This document shows, one piece after another, positions 25,284 to 34,913 of a stretch of DNA of 64,000 bases (position 1 is its first letter; every line of letters starts with the position of its first letter). Both the position numbers and the translations under genes were made by a program. The notes under the pieces are model-generated. The model worked only from the letters and a program-made list of their open reading frames with translations, did not search any database and was not told the origin of the DNA. The stretch covers positions 2,356,001 to 2,420,000 of the forward strand of contig OY970397.1 of the NCBI GenBank assembly GCA_963720515.1, given 5' to 3'. Source of the stretch: G963720515 sp963720515. Lineage in GTDB: Bacteria > Actinomycetota > Thermoleophilia > Gaiellales > Gaiellaceae.

Positions 25284-25912
25284 TGGCCGCTCCGAAGGCA
25301 CCCATGTTCGACGCGACCGGCAAGAAGGCGAAGGACGTCACGCTCACCGACGCGGTGTTCGCCGCCGAGGTGCGCCCGCACCTGATCCACGAGACGGTTC
25401 GCGCGGAGAGCGCGGCGGCCCGCGCCGGGACGCACGCGACGAAGAGCCGCGGCCTCGTCTCCGGCGGCCGGGCCAAGCCCTGGCGCCAGAAGGGCACCGG
25501 CCGGGCCCGCGCGGGCACGATCCGCGCCGCGCAGTTCGTGGGCGGCGGCCACGCGTTCGCGCGCTCTCCCCGCTCGTACTCGCTCAAGGTGAACCGCAAG
25601 GCGCGCAAGGCCGCGCTCCGCGGCGCCCTCTCGGCCCACGCGGCGCGCGGGACGCTCGCCCTCGTGGACGCGGCCTCGTTCGAGGAGCCGTCCACGAGCG
25701 CAGCGGCCGCGTTCCTCGCCGACTGGGGCCAGAAGCTTCCGATCGTCCTCGTGGCGCAGGCCGAGGAGGAGGCGCTCATCAAGTCGTTCCGGAACCTCGA
25801 GCGGGTGCTCGTCCTCGAGCCGTCCGAGCTCGAGGTCGGCGCCGTCGTCTGGGCGCGCGCGCTCCTCGCGAGCGAGTCCGCGCTCAAGCGCGTCGAGGAG
25901 GTGGCCGGCTAG
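25283..25912 (+). CDS. rplD: 50S ribosomal protein L4
   Basis: 209 residues from ATG at 25283. The tunnel loop is recognisable (THATKSRGLVSGGRAKPWRQ, KGTGRARAGTIRAAQF). The C-terminal part is a Rossmann-like domain. In some bacteria L4 also represses the S10 operon. One-base overlaps link it to rplC and rplW. Confidence 0.95.
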   Translation: MAAPKAPMFDATGKKAKDVTLTDAVFAAEVRPHLIHETVRAESAAARAGTHATKSRGLVSGGRAKPWRQKGTGRARAGTIRAAQFVGGGHAFARSPRSYSLKVNRKARKAALRGALSAHAARGTLALVDAASFEEPSTSAAAAFLADWGQKLPIVLVAQAEEEALIKSFRNLERVLVLEPSELEVGAVVWARALLASESALKRVEEVAG

Positions 25913-26201
25913 TGGATCTCCACCAGGTCCTGATCGCCCCCGTCGTCTCCGAGAAGAGCTACAGCCTGATCGAGGACAACAAGTACTCGTTCCGGGTCCA
26001 TCCGAGCGCGCACAAGACCGAGATCCGCCAGGCCGTGGAGGAGCTCTTCGGCGTGAAGGTGGAGGGCGTGAACGTCATCAAGGTGCAGTCGAAGCCCAAG
26101 CGGCGCGGCATCTCGCAGGGCCGGCGGCCCGGCTGGAAGAAGGCGATCGTCCAGCTCCGCGAGGGCGACAGCATCCCGATCTTCGAGGGGGCCGGAGTCT
26201 A

Positions 26202-26202
<1 letters not shown>
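25912..26202 (+). CDS. rplW: 50S ribosomal protein L23
   Basis: 96 residues from GTG (TAGTG overlap with rplD). Conserved LIAPVVSEKSYSLIEDNKY and FRVHPSAHKTEIRQAVEELF. L23 lies at the tunnel exit and docks SRP, trigger factor and SecYEG. Its last base overlaps the rplB start. Confidence 0.95.
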
Positions 26203-27043
<841 letters not shown>

Positions 27044-27044
<1 letters not shown>

Positions 27045-27328
27045 TGAGCAGATCATCCAAGAAGGGACCGTTCGTGGACGAGCGCCTCATCGCGCGCGTC
27101 ACGGCGATGAACGAGAGCGGCGAGAAGCGGCCGCTCCGCACCTGGTCGCGCACGTCCACCGTCTTCCCCGAGATGGTCGGCCACACGATCGCGGTGCACG
27201 ACGGGCGCAAGCACGTGCCGGTGTTCCTCACCGAGTCCATGGTCGGCCACAAGCTCGGCGAGTTCGCCCCGACCCGGACGTTCCGAGGCCACTCGGGCGA
27301 CCGGCAGGCCCAGGTGAAGAAGCGGTAG
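27044..27328 (+). CDS. rpsS: 30S ribosomal protein S19
   Basis: 94 residues from GTG. Starts SRSSKKGPFVDERL and contains FLTESMVGHKLGEFAPTRTF. A 30S head protein contacting S13 and the A-site finger. Overlaps rplB by one base. Confidence 0.95.
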
Positions 27329-27330
27329 CC

Positions 27331-27960
27331 ATGTCGTCGGTCGACACGTATCCGTCCGAGGTCCGCGCGCAGGCGAAGTACCTCCGCACGGCGCCCCGCA
27401 AGGCGCAGCTCGTCGCGGACCAGATCCGCGGCCGCACCGTGCCGGAGGCCCGCACGATCCTTGCGTTCACCACGCGCGACGCGGCCCGCGACATGGAGAA
27501 GGTCCTGAACTCGGCCGTCGCGAACGCCGAGGCGAACCACGGCCTCATCGGCGACGAGCTGATCGTGGCCGCCGCGTTCGTCGGCGAGGGGCCGACGCTC
27601 AAGCGCTGGCGCGCACGCGCGCGCGGCCGGGCGGCCCGGATCCGGAAGCGGACCTCCCACATCACGATCGCGCTCGCGCGGCCCGACGGCGAGCTCATGC
27701 CCGCGCCGCGCGGCCACGCGCCCGTCGTGACGCCGGCCGCCGAGCCCGCAGAGACGACACCCGCCGAGGCGAAGCCGAAGCGTGCCGCGAAGCCGAAGGC
27801 CGAGCCCGCGGAGGAGAAGCCGAAGCGCGCCGCCGCCAAGCCGAAGGCCGACGCGGAGGAGAAGCCGAAGCCGAAGCGCGCGGCGAAGCCGAAGGCGGAG
27901 GCCGCGACCGACGACAAGCCCAAGCCGAAGTCCACGACGCGTAAGAAGAAGGAGACCTAG
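27331..27960 (+). CDS. rplV: 50S ribosomal protein L22 with C-terminal extension
   Basis: 209 residues. The L22 core (about 1-125) includes KYLRTAPRKAQLVADQIRGR, AVANAEANHGL and the beta-hairpin loop RARGRAARIRKRTSHI that lines the exit tunnel. A further ~80 residues are Ala/Lys/Pro/Glu repeats (AKPKAE-type units), about doubling the usual length. The tail is in frame, ends with a TAG that overlaps rpsC, and is not separated by a frameshift. Confidence 0.94.
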   Translation: MSSVDTYPSEVRAQAKYLRTAPRKAQLVADQIRGRTVPEARTILAFTTRDAARDMEKVLNSAVANAEANHGLIGDELIVAAAFVGEGPTLKRWRARARGRAARIRKRTSHITIALARPDGELMPAPRGHAPVVTPAAEPAETTPAEAKPKRAAKPKAEPAEEKPKRAAAKPKADAEEKPKPKRAAKPKAEAATDDKPKPKSTTRKKKET

Positions 27961-29234
27961 TGGGTCAGAAGATTCATCCGGGCGGTCTGCGCATCGGCGT
28001 GATCCACCCGTGGAAGTCGAACTGGTACACGGGGACGAAGGAGTTCCCGGCGTACGTGCTCGAGGACGTCAAGATCCGCGAGCACATCAACGGGAAGCTC
28101 GGCCATGCCGGGCTCTCCGACATCCTCATCCGCAAGGACAAGCAGCGCGTGACGATTGACATCTTCACCGCGCGCCCCGGGATCGTGATCGGGAAGTCCG
28201 GCGCCGAGGTGGACGCGCTGCGCCGTGAGATCCACGCGATGACGCAGAAGAACGTCCACATCAACATCAACGAGATCAAGCGGCCGGAGCTCGACGCGCG
28301 GCTCGTCGCGCAGTCGATCGCCGAGCAGCTCCAGAACCGCGTCAGCTTCCGCCGCGCGATGAAGCGCTCGCTCGCCTCGGCCATGCGGTCGGGCGCGCAG
28401 GGCGTGAAGATCCAGTGCGGCGGCCGGCTCGGCGGCGGCGAGATGTCGCGCTCCGAGAGCTACTCCGAGGGCCGCGTCCCGCTCCACACGCTCCGGGCGG
28501 ACATCGACTACGGCTTCGCCGAGGCGAAGACGACCTACGGCCGCATCGGCGTGAAGGTCTGGATCAACAAGGGCGAGATCATGCCGGAGGGCTTCGGCGA
28601 CGGACGCGACGGCGACTCGTCGCGGCGCCGGGCCCAGACCGAGGGCCTCTCCGCCGGCCGCGAGACCGGCCGGCGCGCGCCCGACCGCGAGGGTCTCGGG
28701 CCGGTGCGCCGGCGCGAGCGCGGCCAGGGCGGAGGACGCCGTGGAGGCGGACGCGGGCCGGGAGGCCCGCGCCGCGGGCAGGATCGTCCGCGCACGGAGG
28801 GCCAGCGGCCCGCCGAGGCGCCGCCCGTCACCGAGCCGGAGAAGCTCGTCGTCGACGACGGCGCAGCAGTCGAGGCGCCCGTGACCCCGGCGGCCGCGCC
28901 GGAGACCCCGGCCCCGCCGCCCGTCGAGGCTCCGGTGGAGACGCCGGCTCCCGCCGAGGCCGAGGTCGAGGCGCCCGCACCGGCCGAGCCGGAGGCGCCC
29001 GTCGCCGAGACGCCCGCGCCGGCCGAGGCGCCCGCTGAGGAGCCGAAGCCGGCCGCGAAGAAGCCGGCGGCGAAGAAGCCGGCCGCGGCGGCCAAGAAGC
29101 CCGCCGCCGCGAAGAAGCCGGCAGCGCCGAAGAAGCCCGCAGCGGCCAAGAAGCCCGCGGCGCCGAAGGCTGCCGCCGAGAAGAAGCCGGCCGCGAAGAA
29201 GCCGGCCACGCGCACGAAGAAGGACGAGAGCTGA
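27960..29234 (+). CDS. rpsC: 30S ribosomal protein S3 with very long tail
   Basis: 424 residues from GTG. The first ~215 are S3: MGQKIHPGGLRIGVI, the KH domain with PGIVIGKSGAEVDALR, and GRLGGGEMSRSE followed by VKVWINKGE. The remaining ~200 residues comprise an Arg/Gly-rich part, an acidic Pro/Ala part and a basic KKPAA repeat. S3 lines the mRNA entry channel and acts as a helicase there, so the tail should emerge near entering mRNA. One-base overlap with rplV. Confidence 0.94.
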   Translation: MGQKIHPGGLRIGVIHPWKSNWYTGTKEFPAYVLEDVKIREHINGKLGHAGLSDILIRKDKQRVTIDIFTARPGIVIGKSGAEVDALRREIHAMTQKNVHININEIKRPELDARLVAQSIAEQLQNRVSFRRAMKRSLASAMRSGAQGVKIQCGGRLGGGEMSRSESYSEGRVPLHTLRADIDYGFAEAKTTYGRIGVKVWINKGEIMPEGFGDGRDGDSSRRRAQTEGLSAGRETGRRAPDREGLGPVRRRERGQGGGRRGGGRGPGGPRRGQDRPRTEGQRPAEAPPVTEPEKLVVDDGAAVEAPVTPAAAPETPAPPPVEAPVETPAPAEAEVEAPAPAEPEAPVAETPAPAEAPAEEPKPAAKKPAAKKPAAAAKKPAAAKKPAAPKKPAAAKKPAAPKAAAEKKPAAKKPATRTKKDES

Positions 29235-29235
29235 C

Positions 29236-29650
<415 letters not shown>

Positions 29651-29661
<11 letters not shown>

Positions 29662-29854
29662 GCAGTTACGGGATCTCACGGACGAGGAGCTCGACCGGCG
29701 CCTCGCCGAGAGCAGAGAGGAACTGTTCAACCTGCGCTTCCAGGCCGCAGCAGGCGCGCTCGAGAACACGGCGCGCCTCGGGCTCACGAAGCGCGACATC
29801 GCGCGGATCCTGACCATCCAGGCGGAGCGCGCGCACAGGCTCGAGCGAAGGTAG
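29651..29854 (+). CDS. rpmC: 50S ribosomal protein L29
   Basis: 67 residues from TTG at 29651, inside the end of rplP. The two-helix pattern is typical (LRDLTDEELDRRLAESREEL, then NTARLGLTKRDIARILT). L29 lies next to L23 at the tunnel exit. rpsQ starts after 2 nt. Confidence 0.93.
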
Positions 29855-29856
29855 AG

Positions 29857-30609
29857 ATGGCTGAAGAGAACACCACACCAGAGAACGAGAACGAGAACGA
29901 GCAGCCCGAGGCTGAGGCCGAGGCGACCCCCGAGCCGGAGACCCCGGCCGAGGAGCCGGCCGCCGAGGCGGAGACGCCCGAGCCCGAGGCTGCGGAGGAG
30001 GCGCCCGTCGAGGACGCCCCCGCCGAGGAACCGGTCGCGGAGGAGCCTCCTGCCGAGGAGCCCCCGCCGAGGAGCCGCCGGCCGAGGAGCCGAGCCCGCC
30101 GCCGAGGCCGGGCGTCCGCCGAGGAGGCACTCCCCGCCGAGGACGCGGAGCCGGCGGCCGAGGACAAGACCCCGGCTCCCGCCGCGGCTCCGGCCGCCGA
30201 GGGGTCGACGGACAAGCCCGTCCGCGAGCGGCGCCGCTCCACGAAGTCGAAGCGCGAGAAGCGCGCGCAGCGCGAGGGCCTGAAGGCCAGGGCGAAGCTG
30301 AAGGATCGCGGAGCCAAGGAGCGCAAGCCGCTCGTCCGCCTGCCGAAGCCCGAGCACGAGCGCAGCGCGCGCAAGGAGCGCCGCGGCGTCGTCGTCTCGG
30401 ACGCGATGGAGAAGACGATCGTGGTCCGTGTCGAGACCGCGAGGCCCCACCGGCGCTACAAGAAGGTCATCCGGCGCTCGACGAAGTTCCACGCGCACGA
30501 CGAGCAGGGCCAGGCGAAGGTGGGCGACCTCGTCCGCATCGTCGAGACGCGGCCGCTCTCGAAGACGAAGAACTGGCGCCTGGCGGAAGTCCTTGAGGCG
30601 GCCAAGTGA
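29857..30609 (+). CDS. rpsQ: 30S ribosomal protein S17 with ~170-residue N-terminal extension
   Basis: 250 residues. S17 itself occupies only about 172-250 (RRGVVVSDAMEKTIVVRVE, HDEQGQAKVGDLVRIVETRP). The extension has three parts: an acidic Glu/Pro/Ala section (1-70), an Arg-rich block (about 71-86), then another acidic and a basic Lys/Arg/Glu section. The Arg-rich block is what results when the neighbouring GAGGAGCCGCCGGCC-type repeat is read one frame out, so two compensating indels (real or from assembly) may lie near 30064 and 30110. The S17 domain looks complete. S17 binds the 5' domain of 16S rRNA. Confidence 0.9.
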   Translation: MAEENTTPENENENEQPEAEAEATPEPETPAEEPAAEAETPEPEAAEEAPVEDAPAEEPVAEEPPAEEPPPRSRRPRSRARRRGRASAEEALPAEDAEPAAEDKTPAPAAAPAAEGSTDKPVRERRRSTKSKREKRAQREGLKARAKLKDRGAKERKPLVRLPKPEHERSARKERRGVVVSDAMEKTIVVRVETARPHRRYKKVIRRSTKFHAHDEQGQAKVGDLVRIVETRPLSKTKNWRLAEVLEAAK

Positions 30610-30974
30610 TCCAGCAGGAGACGAAGCTCCGGGTGGCGGACAACACGGGGGCGCGCTCGCTCCTCTGCATCCGCGTGCTCGGCGGCTCGAAGCGCCGCTA
30701 CGCCGCCGTGGGCGACATCATCGTCGGTACGGTCAAGGTCGCGACCCCGCAGGGCACCGTGAAGAAGGGCGAGGTCGTGAAGGCCGTCGTCGTTCGCACG
30801 AAGAAGCCGTTCGGCCGCCCCGACGGGACGCTCATCGCCTTCGACGAGAACGCCGCCGTCATCATCGACAACCAGAACAACCCGCGCGGCACCCGCATCT
30901 TCGGGCCGGTCGCGCGCGAGCTTCGCGAGAAGAACTTCATGAAGATCGTCTCGCTCGCTCCGGAGGTCCTCTGA
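30606..30974 (+). CDS. rplN: 50S ribosomal protein L14
   Basis: 122 residues from GTG overlapping the rpsQ stop by 4 nt. Conserved MIQQETKLRVADNTGAR, VVRTKKPFGRPDGT and FDENAAVIIDNQNNPRGTRI. L14 sits at the subunit interface. TGATG overlap with rplX. Confidence 0.96.
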   Translation: MIQQETKLRVADNTGARSLLCIRVLGGSKRRYAAVGDIIVGTVKVATPQGTVKKGEVVKAVVVRTKKPFGRPDGTLIAFDENAAVIIDNQNNPRGTRIFGPVARELREKNFMKIVSLAPEVL

Positions 30975-31345
30975 TGAGCCAGACCATGAAGATCAAGAAG
31001 GGCGACCTGGTGCAGGTCCTCACGGGGAAGGATCGCGGCAAGCAGGGCCGCATCCTCGAGTCGCTGCCGCGCGAGCGGCGCGTGATCGTCGAGAACCTGA
31101 ACATCGTGAAGAAGCACCGCAAGCCGCGGGCCATGCGCGACTCGAGCCGGATGGGCGGGCAGCAGATCCAGCCCGGCGGCGTCTTCGACGTCGCGAACCC
31201 GATCCCGGTGTCGAACGTGATGGTCGTCTGCCCGACCTGCAACCGCGCGACGCGGGTCGGCTACGAGTTCCGCGAGACCAAGGACGGGCCGCGGAAGGTC
31301 CGCGTCTGCCGCCGCGCCGACTGCGGGGAGGTGCTCGACCGCTGA
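30974..31345 (+). CDS. rplX: 50S ribosomal protein L24 with zinc ribbon
   Basis: 123 residues from ATG at 30974. KOW domain (IKKGDLVQVLTGKDRGKQG), then KPRAMRDSSRMGGQQIQPGG. The C-terminus carries CPTCNRATRVGYEF ... CRRADCG, a four-Cys zinc-ribbon-like end found in many deep-branching bacteria. L24 starts 50S assembly near the tunnel exit. One-base overlaps on both sides. Confidence 0.95.
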   Translation: MSQTMKIKKGDLVQVLTGKDRGKQGRILESLPRERRVIVENLNIVKKHRKPRAMRDSSRMGGQQIQPGGVFDVANPIPVSNVMVVCPTCNRATRVGYEFRETKDGPRKVRVCRRADCGEVLDR

Positions 31346-31923
31346 TGGCCGCGACGAAGACCAAGACGAAGGACACATACGTGCCGCGCCTCAAGCAGCG
31401 CTACGACGGCGAGGTGCGCGCCGCGCTCAAGGACGAGCTCGAGCTGAGCTCGATCATGCAGGTTCCGCGCATCGAGAAGATCACGCTCAACATGGGCGTC
31501 GGCGAGGCGAAGACGAACGCGAAGGCGCTCGACAGCGCGATGGACGAGCTGACGATCATCGCGGGCCAGCGCGCGCAGCTGCGCCGCGCGACCAAGTCGA
31601 TCGCCGGCTTCAAGATCCGCGAGGGGATGCCCATCGGGACGAAGGTCACGCTGCGCGGCGACCAGATGTACGACTTCCTCGACCGGCTCGTGTCGATCGC
31701 CCTGCCGCGCATCCGCGACTTCCGCGGGCTCGCGCTGCAGAGCTTCGACGGGCGCGGCAACTACTCGCTCGGCATCCGCGAGCAGATCATCTTCCCCGAG
31801 ATCGACTACGACGACGTCGACACCGTCCGCGGGCTCGACGTCGCAATCACGACCACGGCAACGACGGACGACGAGGCCCTCGCGCTCCTACGCGCGCTCG
31901 GCCTGCCGTTCCGCTCGGAGTAG
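31345..31923 (+). CDS. rplE: 50S ribosomal protein L5
   Basis: 192 residues from ATG at 31345. An early VPRLKQRY and MQVPRIEKITLNMGVGEA are followed by AGQRAQLRRATKSIAGFKIR and LGIREQIIFPEIDYDD. L5 binds 5S rRNA in the central protuberance. The TAG stop is followed by AGGAACAG before rpsZ. Confidence 0.96.
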   Translation: MAATKTKTKDTYVPRLKQRYDGEVRAALKDELELSSIMQVPRIEKITLNMGVGEAKTNAKALDSAMDELTIIAGQRAQLRRATKSIAGFKIREGMPIGTKVTLRGDQMYDFLDRLVSIALPRIRDFRGLALQSFDGRGNYSLGIREQIIFPEIDYDDVDTVRGLDVAITTTATTDDEALALLRALGLPFRSE

Positions 31924-31932
31924 GAGGAACAG

Positions 31933-32118
31933 TTGGCGAAGAAGTCCATGATCGCGAAGCAGGCCCGGACGCCGAAGTTCAAGACGCAGGCCTACAGCCG
32001 CTGCAACCGCTGCGGGCGGCCGCGCGCCGTCTACAAGAAGTTCGGCCTCTGCCGGATCTGCCTGCGCGAGCTCGCCCACGAGGGCGCCATCCCCGGCATG
32101 ACGAAGTCGAGTTGGTGA
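31933..32118 (+). CDS. rpsZ: 30S ribosomal protein S14, zinc-binding type Z
   Basis: 61 residues from TTG at 31933 after AGGAAC. The CNRCGRPRAVYKKFGLCRIC pattern is a complete four-Cys zinc site, so this is the short C+ form. S14 is a 30S head protein. Ends GAIPGMTKSSW as usual. Confidence 0.95.
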   Translation: MAKKSMIAKQARTPKFKTQAYSRCNRCGRPRAVYKKFGLCRICLRELAHEGAIPGMTKSSW

Positions 32119-32124
32119 TCGCCG

Positions 32125-32520
32125 ATGATGACTGACCCCGTAGCCGACATGCTCACCCGCATCCGCAACGCCAACAAGGCGCTGCAGCCGACGGTGAGCC
32201 TCCCGTCCTCGCGCATGAAGACCGAGATCGCCCGCCTCCTGAAGGAGGAGGGCTACATCGTCGACTACCACGTGGAGAAGGGCGAGTCGTTCGATACTCT
32301 CGTCGTCGAGCTCAAGTTCGGGCGGAACCGCGAGCGGGTCATCTCAGGCCTCAAGCGCGTGTCGAAGCCGGGTCGGCGGGTGTACGCCCAGAAGGACCGG
32401 CTTCCGCGCGTGCTCGGCGGCATGGGGACCGCGATCCTGTCCACCTCGAGCGGGCTCGTCACGAGCCGGCGGGCCCAGGAGCTGGGCATCGGCGGCGAGG
32501 TCGTCTGCTTCGTCTGGTGA
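32125..32520 (+). CDS. rpsH: 30S ribosomal protein S8
   Basis: 131 residues. MTDPVADMLTRIRNANKA at the start and ILSTSSGLVTSRRAQELGIG near the end. S8 binds the central 16S domain and in E. coli represses the spc operon. The second ATG (32128) is an equally plausible start. Confidence 0.95.
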   Translation: MMTDPVADMLTRIRNANKALQPTVSLPSSRMKTEIARLLKEEGYIVDYHVEKGESFDTLVVELKFGRNRERVISGLKRVSKPGRRVYAQKDRLPRVLGGMGTAILSTSSGLVTSRRAQELGIGGEVVCFVW

Positions 32521-32524
32521 GCGC

Positions 32525-33058
32525 ATGAGCCGAATTGGAAGACAGCCCATCGAAGTCCCCGCCGGCGTGTCGGTGTCGATCTCGCCTGGGCGCGTCATGG
32601 TAAACGGGCCGCTCGGCGAGCTCTCGCAGACCGTGCCGCTCCGGATGACGGTGGAGCAGGAGGAGGCGCAGCTGCTCGTCAAGCGCCCGACCGAGCGCGG
32701 GGAGGACCGCGCGCTCCACGGCCTCACCCGCAGCCTCGTCGCGAACATGGTCGAGGGCGTCACCAAGGGCTTCGAGAAGCACCTCGAGATCCAGGGCGTC
32801 GGCTACCGCGCCGCGCTTCGGGGCACGGCGCTCGAGCTCTCGGTCGGCTACTCCCACACGGTCGTCATGAACCCGCCGGACGGGATCAGCTTCGACGTCC
32901 CCACGCCGACCGAGGTCACGGTCAAGGGCATCGACAAGCAGAAGGTCGGCCAGATCGCGGCCGAGGTGCGCAAGGTGCGCCCGCCGGAGCCGTACAAGGG
33001 CAAGGGCATCCGCTACCGCGGCGAGTACGTCGCCCGCAAGGTCGGGAAGCGCGCGTAA
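32525..33058 (+). CDS. rplF: 50S ribosomal protein L6
   Basis: 177 residues. MSRIGRQPIEVPAGVSV at the start; second-domain motif KVRPPEPYKGKGIRYRGE near the end. L6 lies near the sarcin-ricin loop. The TAATG junction overlaps rplR by one base. Confidence 0.96.
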   Translation: MSRIGRQPIEVPAGVSVSISPGRVMVNGPLGELSQTVPLRMTVEQEEAQLLVKRPTERGEDRALHGLTRSLVANMVEGVTKGFEKHLEIQGVGYRAALRGTALELSVGYSHTVVMNPPDGISFDVPTPTEVTVKGIDKQKVGQIAAEVRKVRPPEPYKGKGIRYRGEYVARKVGKRA

Positions 33059-33414
33059 TGGGTGTCCTCTCCCCACGCGACGCGAGGATGCGCCGGCACC
33101 GCCGGCTGCGCCGCCAGCTGAGCGGCACGGCCGACCGGCCGCGCCTCGTCGTGTACCGCTCGAACCGCGGGATCGAGGCGCAGCTCGTGGACGACACGGC
33201 CGGCAAGACGCTGGCCGCGGCGAACCACTCGGCGCTTGCAAAGTCGTTCAAGGGGTCGAAGACCGACCAGGCTGCCGAGGTGGGCAAGAGCCTCGCCGCG
33301 GCAGCGAAGAAGGCCGGAGTCGAGACGGTCGTGTTCGACCGCGGCGGCTTCCTCTACCACGGACGCGTGAAGGCGCTCGCTGAGGCCGCGCGCGAAGGAG
33401 GACTCCAGTTTTGA
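33058..33414 (+). CDS. rplR: 50S ribosomal protein L18
   Basis: 118 residues. RLRRQLSGTADRPRLVVYRS and the end VVFDRGGFLYHGRVKALAEA identify L18, the 5S rRNA binder. The stop overlaps the rpsE TTG start by 4 nt. Confidence 0.95.
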   Translation: MGVLSPRDARMRRHRRLRRQLSGTADRPRLVVYRSNRGIEAQLVDDTAGKTLAAANHSALAKSFKGSKTDQAAEVGKSLAAAAKKAGVETVVFDRGGFLYHGRVKALAEAAREGGLQF

Positions 33415-34079
33415 GCAGTGTCGAACGGCAGGTCGAGCGCAACTTTGCCGAGCAGGCCCGCGAGCTGAAGGAGCGCGTGGTCGAGATCAACCGCGTCGCC
33501 AAGGTCGTGAAGGGCGGCAGGCGCTTCTCGTTCACGGCGCTCGTCGTGATCGGCGACGAGGTCGATCGCGTCGGCGTGGGCTACGGCAAGGCCCGCGAGG
33601 TGCCGCTCGCGATCTCGAAGGCCGTGGACGACGCGAAGAAGAACCTCTTCCAGGTGCCGAAGCACGGCCAGACGATCACGCACGAGATCATCGGGCAGTT
33701 CGACGCCGCCCGGGTGCTGCTGCGCCCCGCGAGCGAGGGAACCGGCGTCATCGCCGGCGGCGGCGTCCGCGCCGTCCTCGAGCTGGCGGGCATCCGCGAC
33801 ATCCTCGCGAAGAGCCTCGGCACCCCGACGCCGATCAACCTGCTGAAGGCGACCGTGAACGGCCTGCAGAACCTGCGCCGCCCCGAGGACGTCGCGCGGA
33901 TCCGCGGCAAGCGGATCTCCGAAGTCCTCCCGCTCCCGGCGATCTCGAAGACGCCCGCCGCCGAGCCCGAGCCCGTCGCCGCAGAGGCGCCGGCCGAGAC
34001 GTCGGACCCGGCAGCGCCCGCCGAGGCTCAGCCCGGTAGCGCTTCCGTCGAAGAGGGAAGCGCCGGTGGCGACGCTTAG
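33411..34079 (+). CDS. rpsE: 30S ribosomal protein S5
   Basis: 222 residues from TTG at 33411. S5 motifs: KERVVEINRVAKVVKGGRRF, VGVGYGKAREVPLAI and RVLLRPASEGTGVIAGG. Residues after ~180 form an Ala/Pro/Glu tail. S5 guards decoding accuracy at the mRNA entrance. It overlaps rpmD by 14 nt. Confidence 0.95.
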   Translation: MSSVERQVERNFAEQARELKERVVEINRVAKVVKGGRRFSFTALVVIGDEVDRVGVGYGKAREVPLAISKAVDDAKKNLFQVPKHGQTITHEIIGQFDAARVLLRPASEGTGVIAGGGVRAVLELAGIRDILAKSLGTPTPINLLKATVNGLQNLRRPEDVARIRGKRISEVLPLPAISKTPAAEPEPVAAEAPAETSDPAAPAEAQPGSASVEEGSAGGDA

Positions 34080-34245
34080 GATCACCCAGACCCGGAGCCA
34101 GATCGGCCAGACGCAGCGCCATCGCGGCACGCTGCGCGCCCTCGGGCTCGGCAAGATCGGGCGCTCCGTTGAACGGACGGACAGCCCCGAGACCCTGGGT
34201 ATGCTCAGAAAGGTCCGGCACCTCGTGAAGATCGAGGAGACGTAG
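34066..34245 (+). CDS. rpmD: 50S ribosomal protein L30
   Basis: 59 residues from GTG inside the end of rpsE. LRITQTRSQIGQTQRHRGTL, then LGLGKIGRSVERTDSPETLG, is the complete L30 fold. The TAGTG junction overlaps the rplO start by one base. Confidence 0.95.
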   Translation: MATLRITQTRSQIGQTQRHRGTLRALGLGKIGRSVERTDSPETLGMLRKVRHLVKIEET

Positions 34246-34910
34246 TGGCGACGATCGAAGAAGAGCTCAGCCTGCACACCCTGAAGCCTGCGCAGCCGCG
34301 CAAGGCGCGCAAGCGCGTGGGCCGGGGCCTCGGCTCGGGCAAGGGGCGCTACTCCGGCCGGGGCATCAAGGGCCAGAAGTCTCGTGCGGGCTCGCACACC
34401 ATGCGGCCCGGGTTCGAGGGCGGCCAGATGCCGATCTACATGCGGCACCCGAAGCAGCGCGGCAACACGTCCAAGGACGCGATGCCGGTCGGCCCGCACC
34501 GCACGTCGACCGTCCACGTGAACATCCGCGACCTCGACCGCGTCTTCGACGACGGCGCCGACGTGACGCTCGAGCTGCTCGTCGAGAAGAACCTCATCAA
34601 GAACACGAAGACCGACGTGAAGATCCTCGGCATGGGCGAGACGAAGAAGAAGCTCACCGTCACGGCGCACCTCTTCTCCGCGAGCGCGCGCGAGAAGCTC
34701 GAGAAGGCCGGCGGCACGGCGACCGCGCTCCGCGAGCCGGTCGTCAAGAAGAAGCGCAAGAAGGCGTCCAAGCCGAAGGCCGAGGCGCCGGAGCCGGAGC
34801 CCGAGACGAGCGGCGAGCCCGCCGAGCCGACGTCCGAGACCGAATCAAGCGACGAGCCCGAGACGAGCGAGCCCGAGGCCGACGCGGCCGAGGCGGAAAC
34901 GGAGGAGTAG
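34245..34910 (+). CDS. rplO: 50S ribosomal protein L15 with acidic tail
   Basis: 221 residues from GTG. L15 core: LHTLKPAQPRKARKRVGRGL, KGQKSRAGSHTMRPGFEGGQ and the C-terminal half ending near VVKKKRKK (about 168). Then ~50 residues of Glu/Pro/Ser/Thr-rich tail. L15 is a late 50S assembly protein. secY starts 4 nt downstream. Confidence 0.94.
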   Translation: MATIEEELSLHTLKPAQPRKARKRVGRGLGSGKGRYSGRGIKGQKSRAGSHTMRPGFEGGQMPIYMRHPKQRGNTSKDAMPVGPHRTSTVHVNIRDLDRVFDDGADVTLELLVEKNLIKNTKTDVKILGMGETKKKLTVTAHLFSASAREKLEKAGGTATALREPVVKKKRKKASKPKAEAPEPEPETSGEPAEPTSETESSDEPETSEPEADAAEAETEE

Positions 34911-34913
34911 CGC

